In this document: one piece after another, positions 12,754-14,452 of the stretch
Layout of the letters: every line of letters begins with the position of its first letter
Numbering within the stretch: position 1 is the first letter of the stretch
Assembly (NCBI GenBank): GCA_900549195.1
Contig: URNK01000026.1
Span: 1-14,452 of the forward strand
DNA length: 14,452 nt
Source: an uncultured Collinsella sp.
GTDB lineage: Bacteria > Actinomycetota > Coriobacteriia > Coriobacteriales > Coriobacteriaceae
Direction of reading: 5' to 3'
Position numbers and translations under genes: made by a program
Notes under the pieces: model-generated
Told to the model about the DNA's origin: nothing
The model's database searches: none
Seen by the model: the letters and a program-made list of their open reading frames with translations, nothing else

Positions 12754-14452
12754 ATGCCCACCACCTCAACCGATCCGCGCGCCGCTGCTGCCGCGCTGCT
12801 GGCGCCCGGCACTACCTGCCACGGCTTTGCCGTCGAGCGCCGCGAGACCGTGCCCGAGCTCGACTCGGACGCCTACGTGCTGCGCCACACCGCCTCAGGC
12901 GCTCGCCTGCTGTACCTGGCATGCGACGACGAAAACAAGGCCTTTGCCATTGGCTTTAAGACGCCGCCGGCCGATTCCACCGGCGTGTTCCATATTCTTG
13001 AGCACTCGGTGCTGTGCGGATCGGCCAAGTTTCCCGTCAAGGAGCCGTTTGTCGACTTAATCAAGAGCTCCATGCAGACGTTCCTCAACGCCATGACCTA
13101 CCCCGACAAGACCATCTACCCTGTCGCCACCACCAACGAGCAAGATCTGTACAACCTGATGGACGTGTACCTGGACGCGGTGTTCAACCCGGCCATCTAT
13201 ACCAAACCCACCATTTTTGAGCAGGAGGGCTGGCACTACGAGCTGGACCTGCCGGAGGGCGTCGAGGGCGAGGGCAGCGACAGCTTCGCGAGCCTGCGCG
13301 AGGGCACGCTGCGCTATAACGGCGTGGTGTTCAACGAGATGAAGGGCGCGTTGTCCGACCCCATGAGTGTGCTGGACGATGCCATCAACGCCGCGCTCTA
13401 TCCCGACACCGCCTATGCGCACGAGAGCGGCGGCGACCCGCGCGCGATTCCCGCGCTCACCTACGAGCAGTTCCTGGACACGCACGCGCGCCACTACAAT
13501 CCTTCCAACTCCTACATCACGCTCTACGGCGACCTGGACGTAGACCGCGCACTGGCCTTTTTGGACGAGCGTTATCTGTCGCAGCCGAGTGCCGCGAGCC
13601 GCCGCATGGACGCTGCCGTCGCCGCCGGCGAGGACCCGTCCACGCTGGCGCCCAATCCGCTGGACGTGCAGGCACCTGTGACCTGCGAGTATAGGCGCGT
13701 CGAGATGGCCACCACGCCCGAGAACGCCCTGGTAGGCCTGGGCCTGGTGCTGGGCAGCGCGCTCGACCGCAAGCGCACGATCGCGGCGGATATCCTGTTC
13801 GAGGCACTGCTGGGCTCCAACGAAGCGCCAGTTAAGAAGGCCATTCTGGCCGCCGGCCTGGGCGGCAACGTGGTGAGCTACACCGCGGCCGAGAGCCTGC
13901 AGCCCTACGAGCTCATCATGCTGCAAAACGCTCAGCCCGGCGTGGCGCGCGAGCTGCGTCGCGTGTTCCAGGACGCCTGCCGAGACCTGTGCGAGCACGG
14001 CGTTCCGCGCGAGCGCCTGGAAGCCATCATCAGCAGCAACGAATACGACCTGCGCCAGCGCGACTACGGCATCGCCGACGGCGTGGCCATTGCGTGCGAC
14101 GCGCTGAGCACGTGGCTCTACGATGACGACGCCGCGACGCTGGCACTCAAGTACGGCCCGGTGTACGAGGAGCTGCGCGGCGAGCTGGACGGCAGCTACT
14201 TTGAGGACCTGCTGCGCGAGCTGGTGCTGGAAAACGACCACATGGCGCTGGTCGAGCTGGTGCCGGTGGACGCCGCCGAGGGTTCGGAGGGTGCCGAGGC
14301 CGCCGAGCTGGCAGCCAAGCGCGACGCCATGACCGATGCCGAGCTGGCCGACGTGGTCGAGCGCACGGCCGCACTGCGTGCCGCGCAGGAGGCCGAGGAC
14401 ACGCCCGAGGCCAAGGCCACGCTGCCGCGCCTGCGCGTGTCCGACATTGGCG
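12754..14452 (+). CDS. Zinc-dependent M16C peptidase (presequence-protease/PreP-like), N-terminal 566 codons
   Basis: Open from the ATG at 12754 to the window end with no stop. AAGGAG (12741-12746) lies seven bases before the start. The inverted zinc motif HILEH is at residues 80-84 (ligands H80 and H84, catalytic E83), followed by SVLCGS and FPVKEPFVDLIKSSMQTFLN, the strongest signature of PreP/Cym1-type M16C enzymes. The third zinc ligand is probably E195 in GVVFNEMKGALSDP. A second M16 domain begins around residues 310-340. Whole enzymes have about 970-1000 residues, so roughly 40% is missing beyond the window. Members form a closed chamber that degrades short unfolded peptides; bacterial ones are cytoplasmic. 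There is no signal peptide. An acidic Gly/Glu insert near residues 168-180 lengthens the usual spacing to the third ligand. The opposite-strand 394-codon frame is a shadow. Confidence 0.95.
   Translation, partial: MPTTSTDPRAAAAALLAPGTTCHGFAVERRETVPELDSDAYVLRHTASGARLLYLACDDENKAFAIGFKTPPADSTGVFHILEHSVLCGSAKFPVKEPFVDLIKSSMQTFLNAMTYPDKTIYPVATTNEQDLYNLMDVYLDAVFNPAIYTKPTIFEQEGWHYELDLPEGVEGEGSDSFASLREGTLRYNGVVFNEMKGALSDPMSVLDDAINAALYPDTAYAHESGGDPRAIPALTYEQFLDTHARHYNPSNSYITLYGDLDVDRALAFLDERYLSQPSAASRRMDAAVAAGEDPSTLAPNPLDVQAPVTCEYRRVEMATTPENALVGLGLVLGSALDRKRTIAADILFEALLGSNEAPVKKAILAAGLGGNVVSYTAAESLQPYELIMLQNAQPGVARELRRVFQDACRDLCEHGVPRERLEAIISSNEYDLRQRDYGIADGVAIACDALSTWLYDDDAATLALKYGPVYEELRGELDGSYFEDLLRELVLENDHMALVELVPVDAAEGSEGAEAAELAAKRDAMTDAELADVVERTAALRAAQEAEDTPEAKATLPRLRVSDIG

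Noticed and set aside
13057..14241. Minus-strand 394-codon open frame in the M16 peptidase gene
   Set aside because: It is antisense to an unmistakable HILEH peptidase frame and has the Val/Gln/His/Arg composition of a GC-rich shadow.

Overview
The window looks like a high-GC, Gram-positive gut actinobacterium, most likely a Collinsella-type member of the Coriobacteriia. This is inferred from the GC-rich coding style, strong AGGAG-type ribosome sites, a mannose-family PTS, an M16C presequence-protease-like peptidase and the glmM / DUF4012 neighbourhood. The genus was not tested by any search. The window starts at a contig edge that carries an Illumina Nextera adapter (1-49), so the first ~49 bases are not genomic.

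Layout. (1) 50-4404, all minus strand: a DMT/EamA permease, then a large membrane-anchored DUF4012 surface protein, then glmM (phosphoglucosamine mutase, peptidoglycan precursor synthesis), which is cut by the contig edge. A terminator-like hairpin lies between the DUF4012 gene and glmM. (2) 4635-4811: tRNA-Val(GAC) with encoded CCA, a good promoter and a strong rho-independent terminator. (3) 5009-9503, accessory-looking: a DUF5710 protein with zinc-knuckle cysteines (+), a 94-aa double-CxxC protein (-), a putative modification-dependent SRA-like/HNH endonuclease (-), an unrecognised 163-aa protein (+), and a Schlafen-AlbA_2/HATPase_c_4/winged-helix regulator-like protein (-). (4) 9540-9800: a striking intergenic array. 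Two 76-bp near-identical copies are built from ATCTCTC / GAGAGAT motifs in fixed spacing and flank a candidate promoter of the AlbA_2 gene. (5) 9849-10575: an IS200-type element with a single Y1 HUH transposase gene, hairpins at both ends, an SD-masking hairpin before tnpA and a compact folded block after tnpA. (6) 10590-12482, minus strand: a GntR/HutC regulator, then PTS mannose-family EIIA and EIIB with no EIIC/EIID, closed by a strong terminator. (7) 12754 to the end (+): the N-terminal 566 codons of a zinc-dependent M16C peptidase, running off the window.

How they may work together. glmM and the DUF4012 protein belong to envelope biology. The GntR-EIIA-EIIB set is a small sugar-responsive phosphorelay unit that must use membrane subunits encoded elsewhere or have a purely regulatory job. 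The segment between tRNA-Val and the peptidase contains a probable type IV restriction enzyme, a Schlafen-like protein, Cys-rich small proteins and an IS, and reads like an accessory patch. There is no integrase or duplicated tRNA end in view to prove an island. The best candidate for something undescribed is the AlbA_2 gene together with its paired ATCTCTC arrays.
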